From: JANLUX01 sp031409815
GTDB taxonomy: Bacteria > Bacteroidota > Bacteroidia > AKYH767-A > OLB10
Length of the DNA: 32,114 nt
NCBI GenBank assembly: GCA_031409815.1
Contig: JANNXV010000005.1
Location: forward strand, 1-32,114
Reading direction: 5' to 3'
Of the stretch, positions 16,441 to 23,327 are shown one piece after another. The notes beneath the pieces are model-generated. The model saw only the letters and a program-made list of their open reading frames with translations, was not told the origin of the DNA and searched no databases. A program made the translations under genes and the position numbers. Every line of letters starts with the position of its first letter. The first letter of the stretch is position 1.

Positions 16441-16464
16441 ACTTTGATTATTTCAAAGTTTTTT
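16441..16464. terminator. Bidirectional hairpin terminator between convergent genes
   Basis: Bases 16441-16447 (actttga) pair perfectly with 16453-16459 (tcaaagt) around a 5-base loop. Five T follow on the plus strand (16460-16464) and five A precede on the left (16435-16439), giving a T-run on the minus strand too. It lies in the 39-bp gap between the T9SS gene and the FtsB-like gene and could end both. Confidence 0.65.
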
Positions 16465-16474
16465 CCTTCAAAAA

Positions 16475-16795
16475 TTACTCCGAAAAGAAATGCTTCTCCT
16501 TCTTTGGCTGATCGTAAACAATTAAAAAAATATCTTCGTTATCCCTCTTCATCAGGTATCGCTCGCGGGCAAATTTCTCAAGGTGCTTCGGGTCGCTCAT
16601 CAGTTCCTGCATGTCTTTTTTATTCTGCTCAATTTCCTTTTGATAATACTCCTTATCCGCTTCCAGCTTTTCTAAATCCTGCCGGTAGCTATATTGGGAG
16701 ATAAAATCATTACGATCGAAAAATAACAACCATCCCAAAAAAATGATAATGCTGATAGTATATTTATTTTTTATCCAAGAAGGGATGTGTTTCAT
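16475..16795 (-). CDS. FtsB/DivIC-family septum formation protein
   Basis: A 106-residue bitopic inner-membrane protein. A short cytoplasmic N-terminus precedes one membrane helix (about 13-27, YTISIIIFLGWLLFF). A periplasmic coiled coil then runs from about 38 to 70 (LEKLEADKEYYQKEIEQNK...), followed by the family motif DPKHLEKFARERYLMKRDNEDIF (compare DPxxIExxAREKLGM in FtsB). FtsB/DivIC bridges FtsL and FtsQ in the divisome and passes the constriction signal to FtsWI. Length and order are normal. It is divergent from the two-component operon, and a near-consensus -7 box (TACTTTTA, 16807-16800) ends 4 bases before the ATG. Confidence 0.9.
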   Translation of the reverse strand: MKHIPSWIKNKYTISIIIFLGWLLFFDRNDFISQYSYRQDLEKLEADKEYYQKEIEQNKKDMQELMSDPKHLEKFARERYLMKRDNEDIFLIVYDQPKKEKHFFSE

Positions 16796-16799
16796 ACTG

Positions 16800-16807
16800 T
16801 AAAAGTA
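16800..16807 (-). promoter_or_regulatory. -7-like box TACTTTTA close to the FtsB-like start
   Basis: On the minus strand 16807-16800 reads TACTTTTA, seven of eight matches to TAnnTTTG. Only four bases separate it from the ATG at 16795, so the transcript would be leaderless or nearly so. Confidence 0.35.
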
Positions 16808-16888
16808 ACGGAGAAATGAATCCGATTATGATTGAATTATCGAAGTTTTTCAATAGTCAAGTGTTAATACTCTGAATGCTGATATGCT

Positions 16889-16896
16889 TAACTTTG
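16889..16896 (+). promoter_or_regulatory. -7 box TAACTTTG upstream of the two-component operon
   Basis: A perfect TAnnTTTG match about 80 bases before the response-regulator ATG. A weaker copy, CAATTTTG at 16952-16959, lies closer to the gene. Either could drive the operon. Confidence 0.4.
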
Positions 16897-16976
16897 TGAT
16901 AAGATATGATTCCGATAATAGTGGCTTAACAATTTCGTAACAATGTAAGGTCAATTTTGTAAAGAAATATAAAGTG

Positions 16977-17663
16977 ATGGAAAACGAAGCAAAGATTTTG
17001 TTGGTGGATGATGAACCGGATATACTTGAGTTTATGGAATACAACCTCCGCAAAGAAGGTTATACTGTATTTACAGGCAAAAACGGCAAAGAAGCGATTG
17101 AAATAGCGCGCAAAGAAAAACCCAATTTAATAATACTCGACATTATGATGCCGGTGATGGATGGTATTGAAGCCTGTCGACACCTGCGCGAAATACCTGA
17201 TTTAAAAAACACAGTAATCACTTTTTTAACAGCCCGAAACGAAGAGTATTCTCAAATTGCCGGTTTTGATGTGGGGGCTGATGATTATATCACCAAACCG
17301 ATTAAACCAAGAATTCTTACCAGTAGGGTAAAAGCGTTGTTGCGCAGAATTAATGGAACTACAGAACCCAGTGGAGTTAAAATATTAACAGTTGGCGATT
17401 TGAAGATTGACCGTGAACGCTATCTCGTTTTTAAGAAAGAAGAATCCATTTCGCTTCCAAGAAAAGAATTTGAATTACTGGCATTACTTACTTCGAAGCC
17501 CGGAAAAGTTTTTACGCGTGAGGATATTTTGGCTCGTGTTTGGGGCACCGACATTATTGTAGGTGACCGAACTATTGATGTTCACGTTAGGAAAATTCGC
17601 GAAAAACTGGGAGACGAATCCATCAAAACAATTAAAGGAATCGGTTATAAATTTGATCAATAA
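16977..17663 (+). CDS. Response regulator, OmpR/PhoB family
   Basis: A 228-residue DNA-binding response regulator. The receiver domain (1-125) has the acidic pair in LLVDDEPD, the phospho-acceptor D55 in LIILDIMMPVMDG, the conserved T in TFLTAR and K107 in YITKPIKPR. The winged helix (about 135-228) reads ISLPRKEFELLALLTSKPGKVFTREDIL ... VWG ... GDRTIDVHVRKIREKLG ... IKGIGYKF, the OmpR/PhoB type. Phosphorylation by the kinase 53 bp downstream should control its dimerisation and DNA binding. PhoB of the phosphate response is the nearest-looking relative, but no phosphate transport genes are nearby. The start is the ATG at 16977, not the GTG one codon earlier. Confidence 0.93.
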   Translation: MENEAKILLVDDEPDILEFMEYNLRKEGYTVFTGKNGKEAIEIARKEKPNLIILDIMMPVMDGIEACRHLREIPDLKNTVITFLTARNEEYSQIAGFDVGADDYITKPIKPRILTSRVKALLRRINGTTEPSGVKILTVGDLKIDRERYLVFKKEESISLPRKEFELLALLTSKPGKVFTREDILARVWGTDIIVGDRTIDVHVRKIREKLGDESIKTIKGIGYKFDQ

Positions 17664-17701
17664 CTTTTAAAAATACCGTTCCACTTATCACACAATTTTT
17701 T

Positions 17702-17709
17702 TAGGTTTG
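17702..17709 (+). promoter_or_regulatory. -7 box TAGGTTTG immediately before the histidine kinase
   Basis: A perfect TAnnTTTG match ending 7 bases before the ATG at 17717. It could give the kinase its own leaderless transcript besides read-through from the regulator gene. No -33 TTG. Confidence 0.35.
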
Positions 17710-17716
17710 TTTCACG

Positions 17717-18760
17717 ATGCTTACCCGTCAAACACGTATTGTTCTTAATGCAGCCTTGCTAATCACGTTGTTGGTGAGCATAATGGTGGGTTTGATTCTT
17801 TATTTATTTAATGATTCGCTAAGCATTACATTAATTCTATCCATCCTTTTGGCTACTTTTCTCTGCAGCTATTTTGTTCTGCTTGCTGTTTATCAAAAGC
17901 ATTTTGAGAAACATTTTGATCGTATTTACAAGAGCATTGTTAAACTACGAAATCAATCGCAGCCACTGCACGACTTAAGTACAAGCAATGACAATATTGT
18001 TACACACATCAATAATATTCTGATTGAATGGAGCAACGAATCGCGCGAAGAAATTGATCACCTCAAACAAGTCGAAACTTATCGCAGAGAATTCCTTACC
18101 AATGTTTCGCATGAATTAAAAACTCCGATATTTAGTGCTCAAGGTTATGTACATACTTTGATTGATGGCGGAATTGATGATCGGGATATTAATATGTTAT
18201 ATCTTCAAAAAGCAAGTAGAAGCATCGACCGGCTTATTGATATTGTGGACGACCTCGAATCCATTTCCCGATTGGAAGCAGGCGATTTGATTATTGAACC
18301 GCGCACTTTTGATATTGGCAATCTGGCCGATGATGTTGTTGAATCGTTGGAGTTACAAGCTAAAGAACGAAATGTAAAACTGATTTTGAAAGATCAAGGA
18401 GAGCAATGCTATGTGTATGCTGATAAAGATTTAATTCGTCAGGTACTCGTTAACCTAATTGTAAATTCAATTAAGTATGGCAAACGTGATGGACAAACTG
18501 AGATTCGATATCAATATATTGGCGAGCAAGTTATTGTTGATGTAGAGGACAATGGAATAGGAATTGAAAAAAGTCATCTGCCGCGTTTGTTCGAACGTTT
18601 TTATCGGGTTGATAAAAGCCGTTCGCGCGACCAGGGAGGAACAGGTTTAGGACTTGCCATTGTTAAACATATTTTGGAAGCGCATCAGCAAACTATCACC
18701 GTGACCAGTGAAATCAATAAAGGAACCACGTTTAGTTTTTCGTTGAAGAGAAGTAAGTAA
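17717..18760 (+). CDS. Sensor histidine kinase, PhoR-like, without periplasmic sensor domain
   Basis: A 347-residue membrane kinase. Two hydrophobic helices (about 8-29 and 34-57) are separated by only a few residues, so there is no extracytoplasmic sensor domain, and I see no clear HAMP or PAS domain. A helical linker (60-118) leads to HisKA with phospho-acceptor H132 in FLTNVSHELKTPIFSAQGY. The ATPase domain has the N box (NLIVNSIKYG), G1 DNGIGI, F box LFERFYRVDKSRSR and G2 GGTGLGLAIVKHI. All catalytic motifs are intact. It should phosphorylate the regulator encoded just upstream. Input probably comes from the membrane or a partner protein, as with PhoR and the Pst-PhoU system. Confidence 0.92.
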   Translation: MLTRQTRIVLNAALLITLLVSIMVGLILYLFNDSLSITLILSILLATFLCSYFVLLAVYQKHFEKHFDRIYKSIVKLRNQSQPLHDLSTSNDNIVTHINNILIEWSNESREEIDHLKQVETYRREFLTNVSHELKTPIFSAQGYVHTLIDGGIDDRDINMLYLQKASRSIDRLIDIVDDLESISRLEAGDLIIEPRTFDIGNLADDVVESLELQAKERNVKLILKDQGEQCYVYADKDLIRQVLVNLIVNSIKYGKRDGQTEIRYQYIGEQVIVDVEDNGIGIEKSHLPRLFERFYRVDKSRSRDQGGTGLGLAIVKHILEAHQQTITVTSEINKGTTFSFSLKRSK

Positions 18761-18840
18761 GTTTAAGTTGTTAAGCTGTTACTTTGTTAGGTTATTAAGT
18801 TTTCTTACTCAACAACTTAATAACCCAACAACTCAACAAC
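18761..18840. repeat. GTTGTT-rich palindromic intergenic repeat
   Basis: This 80-base stretch starts right after the kinase stop. Bases 18784-18801 pair with 18814-18831 (18-bp arms, one mismatch, 12-base loop); the right arm is ttaataacccaac-like and the left arm gttaggttattaag-like. Related GTTGTTGGGTT-type sequence recurs at 31841-31918. It may also act as a terminator for the kinase operon. Confidence 0.65.
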
Positions 18841-18848
18841 TACCTTTG
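18841..18848 (+). promoter_or_regulatory. -7 box TACCTTTG four bases before the DUF983 start
   Basis: TACCTTTGCAGAATG: a perfect TAnnTTTG with the ATG at 18853 only four bases further on. This spacing predicts a leaderless mRNA. Confidence 0.5.
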
Positions 18849-18852
18849 CAGA

Positions 18853-19251
18853 ATGAAAAAACCAAATTTATGGGTAAGCATTTTTTCAAATAAATGTCCA
18901 CGATGCAGAAAAGGACATTTGTTCATAGTAAAGAATCCCTACAATTTTAAAATGCTTTTTGCAATGCCCGAACGTTGCCCCAAGTGCGGACAATTGATAG
19001 AACTAGAAACCGGTTTTTGGTTTGGAACGGGTTATGTTAGTTATGCATTAGCCATTCTTTTATCTGGATTTAATTTTGTTTTATTCTCGATAATTTTTGG
19101 CTTTAGTTGGCAAAACAATTCTCCTTACTGGTTCATTTTTTTCAATGCGGTTATTTTGATTTTATGTCAGCCGCCACTTATACGCTGGTCGCGAACTGCA
19201 TATTTGTATTTGTTTGTGAAGTATAATGGGGAGGCGATAATTAAAAAATAA
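18853..19251 (+). CDS. DUF983 family membrane protein
   Basis: A 132-residue protein with two zinc-ribbon-like pairs, CPRC (about 15-18) and CPKC (about 43-46), followed by two membrane helices (about 57-80 and 88-108) and a charged C-terminus. This order (CPxC, GHLF, CPxC, GFWFGTGYVSYAL) is the DUF983 pattern common in Bacteroidota and Alphaproteobacteria. The family has no established function; the cysteines probably bind zinc on the cytoplasmic face. It is alone, behind the kinase and its repeat, and convergent with clpB. Confidence 0.88.
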   Translation: MKKPNLWVSIFSNKCPRCRKGHLFIVKNPYNFKMLFAMPERCPKCGQLIELETGFWFGTGYVSYALAILLSGFNFVLFSIIFGFSWQNNSPYWFIFFNAVILILCQPPLIRWSRTAYLYLFVKYNGEAIIKK

Positions 19252-19265
19252 TCTTCTCAAAAGTT

Positions 19266-19337
19266 TCGCACGGATTACACACAGTGCACGGAGCCTGACT
19301 TTTCGTTTTCTTCGTGCACTCTGTGTACTCCGTGCGA
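19266..19337. repeat. 25-bp inverted repeat between DUF983 and clpB
   Basis: Arms 19266-19290 (starting tcgcacggattacacaca) and 19313-19337 (ending tgtactccgtgcga) are complementary over 25 bp with two mismatches, around a 22-base loop. The repeat fills nearly all of the 89-bp gap between two convergent genes and ends three bases before the clpB stop. It may act as a bidirectional transcription stop. From memory, similar cgcacggagtacacagagtg sequence is dispersed in Bacteroidota genomes. Confidence 0.7.
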
Positions 19338-19340
19338 TAA

Positions 19341-21959
19341 TTAATTCATCTCCACTTTCTCCAACTTCACATTCCTGAAAACAAAATTTTGTTTTTTATC
19401 CAGGTCAATTTCAATCACATCTTCCTTGTTGATGGTTCCGCCAAGTATTTGTTTTGATAATTCGTTTAATACACGTTTCTGCATCACTCTTTTTAAAGGT
19501 CGTGCTCCAAATTGAGGATCATATCCTAACTGACTCAGCCATTCAATTGCTTCGTCAGTAATACTTATTTTGATTTCGTTCTTGGCTAACATTTTCGCGA
19601 TGTCGTTAAATTGCAAACTCACAATCTGATGTATCTCATCACGCGTAAGTGGAGTAAACATGATTACTTCATCAATACGATTCAAAAATTCAGGACGAAT
19701 GGTTTTCTTTAATGCATCAAATACTTCGCGCTTCGTTTTTGCCAAGACATCTTCTCGATTCTTATCGGTCATTTTCTCCGTATTTTCCTGAATGATATGA
19801 GCGCCAATGTTAGAAGTCATTATGATGATGGTATTTTTGAAATTTGCGGTTCGACCTTTGTTGTCTGTTAGTCTGCCATCATCCAACACTTGCAATAAAA
19901 TATTAAAGACATCAGGATGTGCTTTTTCAATTTCATCCAACAACACCACACTATATGGTCTTCTTCGAACCGATTCGGTTAATTGTCCACCTTCATCATA
20001 ACCTACATAGCCCGGAGGAGCACCAATTAAGCGACTCACTGCATGTCGTTCCTGGTATTCGCTCATATCAATTCGTGTCAAAGCATTTTCATCATTGAAT
20101 AAAAATTCAGCCAATGCTTTTGCTAATTCTGTTTTACCAACACCTGTTGTTCCCAAAAAAATGAATGAACCAATCGGACGTTTCATATCCTGCAAACCTG
20201 CACGACTTCTGCGTACTGCATCGCTCAAAGCTGCAATTGCATCTTCTTGTCCAACCACACGTTTGTGTAATTCTTCTTCCAGATGCAATAGTTTTTCACG
20301 CTCACTTTGCAACATGCGCTTTACAGGAATTCCTGTCCAACGGCTTATCACTTCAGCGATATCCTCACTATCTACCTCTTCCTTAATCATCGCCTTGTTT
20401 GCCTGCGACTCATATAATTTATTTTTAAGTTCCTCTAGTTTTGCTTCGGCATCCTTAATTCTTCCGTAACGGATCTCTGCTACTCTTCCATAATCACCTG
20501 CACGTTCTGCTTGTTCTGCCTCGAGTTTAAAATTCTCGATGGCTTCTTTCATATTCTGAATACTGTCAACTGCCATCTTCTCCGTTTCCCAGCGTCCTTT
20601 AATGGCATTGCGTTCCTCATTAAGGTTAGCAATTGTCTCACTTAACTCCTTCAATTTTTTATTATCGCCTTCACGTTTTATGGCTTCACGCTCAATCTCG
20701 AATTGCATAATTCTGCGTTGAATTTCATCTAACTCTTCAGGCACCGAATCCATTTCTAAACGCAATTTTGCCGCAGCTTCATCAATCAAATCAATGGCCT
20801 TGTCGGGAAGGAATCGATCAGCGATATAACGTTCGGATAATTCAACAGCAGCAATAATTGCTTCGTCCTTGATACGCACCTTGTGATGTGTTTCATAACG
20901 TTCTTTCAAACCACGAAGAATAGAAATTGCATCCTGCGTATCCGGCTCTTCCACCATTACTTTTTGAAAACGTCTTTCTAATGACTTGTCTTTCTCAATG
21001 TATTTCTGGTACTCATTCAAAGTGGTTGCACCAATAGCGCGCAACTCTCCACGAGCCAAAGCAGGCTTTAAAATATTTGCTGCATCCATTGCGCCTTCTC
21101 CTGCACCAGCGCCAACGAGTGTATGAATTTCATCAATGAACAAAACAATTTCTCCTTCACCGCTAATTACTTCTTTCACCACCGCTTTCAATCGCTCTTC
21201 AAATTCACCTTTGTATTTGGCACCGGCAATCAACGAACCCATATCCAATGAAAAAATAGTTTTTGATTTAAGATTTTCAGGCACATCTCCATTGATAATA
21301 CGATGCGCAAGTCCTTCAGCAATTGCCGTTTTACCAACACCGGGTTCACCAATTAAAATAGGATTGTTCTTGGTTCTTCGACTTAAAATTTGCAACACCC
21401 TTCGTATCTCTTCATCACGACCAATTACAGGATCCAATTTTCCATCCTGTGCCAATTGGTTTAAGTTGCGCGCATATTTATTTAATGCATTATAAGTTTC
21501 TTCTGCATTTGGATTGACCACACGTTCTCCTTTACGTAAATCGAGAATGGCCGTTCGTAATTCCTTTTCATTAACACCTGAAGTTTTAAGAAGTTCAGCG
21601 GTTTTATCCCTTCCTGCAAGTAATCCCAAAAGCAAATGCTCAACAGAAACAAACTCATCTTTAAAATCTTTTATCAGCTTCAATGCTTTCTGAAAAACAT
21701 CGTTAACCGTTGATCCCAAATAAGGTGTTGCTCCGCTTACCTTTGGATACTGTTGAACAATTTCCTCTACTCCTTTTTGAAACTGGGGAACACTTACATT
21801 TAATTTTTTGAGCAAAAAAGGAACGACATTTTCATCTACTTCTAGCAATGCCTTCATCAAATGGCCGCTTTCAATAGCTTGTTGCCCGTTTGCTGCAGCA
21901 ATGGTTTGAGCCTGCTGAACCGCTTCCTGCGATTTGGTTGTGAATTTATTAAAGTCCAT
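19341..21959 (-). CDS. clpB: ClpB disaggregase (Hsp100, AAA+ chaperone)
   Basis: An 872-residue hexameric disaggregase that threads aggregated proteins through its pore with DnaK/DnaJ/GrpE. Domains: N-terminal Clp_N (1-145, MDFNKFTTKSQEAVQQAQ), first AAA+ with Walker A GEPGVGKTA at 204-212 and Walker B FIDEIHTLVGAG, a long middle coiled coil (about 400-525) that distinguishes ClpB from ClpA/ClpC, and second AAA+ with Walker A GTTGVGKTE at 603-611, Walker B LLDEIEKAHPDV and SNIGA. Nucleotide motifs are intact. Pore loop tyrosines appear in KYKGEFEERL and GYVGYDEGG. The ATG at 21959 is chosen over a TTG eight codons upstream because it matches family N-termini. I see no CIRCE element upstream. 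Confidence 0.97.
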   Translation of the reverse strand: MDFNKFTTKSQEAVQQAQTIAAANGQQAIESGHLMKALLEVDENVVPFLLKKLNVSVPQFQKGVEEIVQQYPKVSGATPYLGSTVNDVFQKALKLIKDFKDEFVSVEHLLLGLLAGRDKTAELLKTSGVNEKELRTAILDLRKGERVVNPNAEETYNALNKYARNLNQLAQDGKLDPVIGRDEEIRRVLQILSRRTKNNPILIGEPGVGKTAIAEGLAHRIINGDVPENLKSKTIFSLDMGSLIAGAKYKGEFEERLKAVVKEVISGEGEIVLFIDEIHTLVGAGAGEGAMDAANILKPALARGELRAIGATTLNEYQKYIEKDKSLERRFQKVMVEEPDTQDAISILRGLKERYETHHKVRIKDEAIIAAVELSERYIADRFLPDKAIDLIDEAAAKLRLEMDSVPEELDEIQRRIMQFEIEREAIKREGDNKKLKELSETIANLNEERNAIKGRWETEKMAVDSIQNMKEAIENFKLEAEQAERAGDYGRVAEIRYGRIKDAEAKLEELKNKLYESQANKAMIKEEVDSEDIAEVISRWTGIPVKRMLQSEREKLLHLEEELHKRVVGQEDAIAALSDAVRRSRAGLQDMKRPIGSFIFLGTTGVGKTELAKALAEFLFNDENALTRIDMSEYQERHAVSRLIGAPPGYVGYDEGGQLTESVRRRPYSVVLLDEIEKAHPDVFNILLQVLDDGRLTDNKGRTANFKNTIIIMTSNIGAHIIQENTEKMTDKNREDVLAKTKREVFDALKKTIRPEFLNRIDEVIMFTPLTRDEIHQIVSLQFNDIAKMLAKNEIKISITDEAIEWLSQLGYDPQFGARPLKRVMQKRVLNELSKQILGGTINKEDVIEIDLDKKQNFVFRNVKLEKVEMN

Positions 21960-22142
21960 AGTAGTTATTTTTATTTCAGTCAATCAAACATCATCCCGTT
22001 AAAAATAATGCTTTAAAACAAGAAATGTTGGCAGGTAAAAATCAGGTTGAAGGACAGAATGACTTTAGGAGATAATTATGACTGAAAAATAGTCACAATA
22101 TTTAAAATGATGATAAGCAATAAATCACATGATTCAATTTGA

Positions 22143-22150
22143 TAAATTTG
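22143..22150 (+). promoter_or_regulatory. -7 box TAAATTTG for the toxin-antitoxin pair
   Basis: A perfect TAnnTTTG ending 15 bases before the antitoxin ATG. Transcription should start near 22156. No clear -33 TTG. Confidence 0.5.
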
Positions 22151-22165
22151 TAGAAACAATACAAC

Positions 22166-22402
22166 ATGCACATCCTTCGATTAAAAGTTAACGACCATAT
22201 TTACGATAAGCTGATTGACTTATTAAATAAATTCAGTAAAGACGAAGTAGAGGTTTTGTCTGACGATACTTTTTTAAAAAATCAAAAATATCTTGAAGCA
22301 GAGTTGCGTGACATAATGGACGGCAAGGCTGAATTTTTATCGTTTGAAGAAACTGAAGAAAGACTGAATTTGATCCTTAAAAAACATGAAAATCGTCTTT
22401 AA
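22166..22402 (+). CDS. Putative antitoxin of a RelE/ParE-type module
   Basis: A 78-residue acidic, mainly helical protein. The N-terminal strand MHILRLKVNDHIYDKLIDLLNKF has the look of a strand-helix DNA-binding or dimerisation start, and the C-terminal half (SFEETEERLNLILKKHENRL) is a charged helix suited to wrapping around a toxin. I recognise it mainly from position: its end overlaps the start of a RelE/ParE-like toxin by 17 bp, the usual antitoxin-first order. It should neutralise the toxin and probably repress the operon. Family name uncertain. Confidence 0.7.
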   Translation: MHILRLKVNDHIYDKLIDLLNKFSKDEVEVLSDDTFLKNQKYLEAELRDIMDGKAEFLSFEETEERLNLILKKHENRL

Positions 22403-22667
22403 GGAATCTTTTGTTTTGAGATTCGGAAAACAGATTGAATATATTGCGAACGACAGTCCCTCAAGAGCTAAGAAATTTAAGAACGATTTGATGAAAAGAA
22501 TCCAAAAAATTCCTTCAAATCCATATCTCTTTAGAAAATCAATCTATTTTAATAATGAGGAAATAAGAGACTTGATCTTTAAAGGCTATACTATTGTGTT
22601 TAGAATTGGAGATGACGTGATAGAAGTTTTTGGTTTTGTTAAACACCAAAACTCACCAACCGATTAA
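22386..22667 (+). CDS. RelE/ParE-family toxin
   Basis: A 93-residue basic protein with the RelE/ParE layout: an N-terminal strand KIVFKESFVLRFGKQIEYIA, two helices (SPSRAKKFKNDLMKRIQKI, with the typical P-x-x-G/F-R region at NPYLFRKS), then strands IRDLIFKGYTIVFRI and DVIEVFGFVKHQN. The R-x-L-x-x-K-G-Y-T-I-V-F-R motif is characteristic of this superfamily. RelE members cut mRNA on the ribosome and ParE members poison gyrase; sequence alone does not tell which applies. The 17-bp overlap with the antitoxin implies translational coupling. Only 5 bp separate its stop from the convergent TonB-C-like gene. Confidence 0.82.
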   Translation: MKIVFKESFVLRFGKQIEYIANDSPSRAKKFKNDLMKRIQKIPSNPYLFRKSIYFNNEEIRDLIFKGYTIVFRIGDDVIEVFGFVKHQNSPTD

Positions 22668-22672
22668 AAACA

Positions 22673-23188
22673 TTAAAACGTAATCGTAATCGAACCTGTT
22701 TGTTGCAATGGCATTGTAGGTCCCGTATCAAATTGAGCGCTCTCGGCAGCTTGTTTTGCTTTGGTGAGCAGATAATTACTGGTAGTTGTAGTTCCCTCAG
22801 CCCCCGGCTCGGCTTTTACCACATTACCATATTTATTGATAGTAATATCCACCACTACGATTCCTTTCTCCATCGTAAGATTTGAAATGGTTGGTTGCTT
22901 GGTCATTTTTCTACCATTCATCACAAAACTCACACCCTTTGTTCCTGATGGAGTTGCTGTCGAAGTAGATTTAATTTCAACTGGAGCACTTTGATCAAAA
23001 GAAATAGAAGCTACCTCAACCAATTTAAATGTCATCGGGTTGCCTTTAAAAGAAAAATTTAACACACCATCCTTTAATGAAATTACCTCACCATTCATTT
23101 TCTCGCCTGATTTTAGTGTTATAGTATGTTGAGATATTCCAAACAACGGCAATAAGATTGCAAATAAGAGGATGTGAATTCGTTTCAT
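22673..23188 (-). CDS. Secreted protein with a TonB C-terminal-like domain
   Basis: A 171-residue protein. Residues 1-20 are a signal peptide (hydrophobic core, ending GISQ). Residues 22-70 form a small beta-rich segment TITLKSGEKMNGEVISLKDGVLNF ... VEVASISFDQ. After a Ser/Thr-rich linker, residues 108-171 match the TonB C-terminal pattern of Bacteroidota: GIVVVDITINKYGNVVKAEPGAEGTTTTSNYLLTKAKQAAESAQF ... GSITITF. Normal TonB has an uncleaved membrane anchor and a proline-rich spacer; here the N-terminus looks cleavable and the spacer is short, so it may be a free periplasmic protein rather than an energy transducer. No ExbB/ExbD or TonB-dependent receptor is adjacent. Confidence 0.75.
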   Translation of the reverse strand: MKRIHILLFAILLPLFGISQHTITLKSGEKMNGEVISLKDGVLNFSFKGNPMTFKLVEVASISFDQSAPVEIKSTSTATPSGTKGVSFVMNGRKMTKQPTISNLTMEKGIVVVDITINKYGNVVKAEPGAEGTTTTSNYLLTKAKQAAESAQFDTGPTMPLQQTGSITITF

Positions 23189-23210
23189 GATCTTTAATTT
23201 TAATATTGAC

Positions 23211-23218
23211 CAAAGCTA
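23211..23218 (-). promoter_or_regulatory. -7 box TAGCTTTG for the TonB-C-like gene
   Basis: On the minus strand 23218-23211 reads TAGCTTTG, a perfect TAnnTTTG, 22 bases before the ATG at 23188. A minus-strand TTG at 23237-23235 lies 16 bases upstream and could be the -33 element, slightly close. Confidence 0.5.
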
Positions 23219-23299
23219 GATATATTGCTGTTAACAATATTAAAGTGCCGCTTTACTTTTCAGCACCAATCTGTGAAAAACCTTTAGGTAGCATTTATC

Positions 23300-23307
23300 T
23301 AACTTTG
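23300..23307 (+). promoter_or_regulatory. -7 box TAACTTTG for the second ABC exporter
   Basis: A perfect TAnnTTTG match, 20 bases before the ATG at 23328. The predicted transcription start is near 23313. Confidence 0.5.
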
Positions 23308-23327
23308 CTGCGTTTTTAAAACTTCTT

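Noticed and set aside
16444..16704. Plus-strand 86-codon open frame overlapping the FtsB-like gene
   Set aside because: Starts inside a terminator and runs antisense to a well-supported FtsB/DivIC gene.
18761..18840. GTTGTT-type repeats as a CRISPR array
   Set aside because: No regular spacer length or unique spacers, and no cas genes in the window.
20095..20469. Plus-strand 124-codon open frame inside clpB
   Set aside because: Antisense shadow of a strongly conserved clpB region; composition is Ser/Ala-rich as expected from the opposite strand.
21960..22165. Possible tRNA, small RNA or CIRCE element in the clpB/antitoxin gap
   Set aside because: No cloverleaf, no TTAGCACTC-type inverted repeat and no sizeable open frame; only the -7 box at 22143 stands out.
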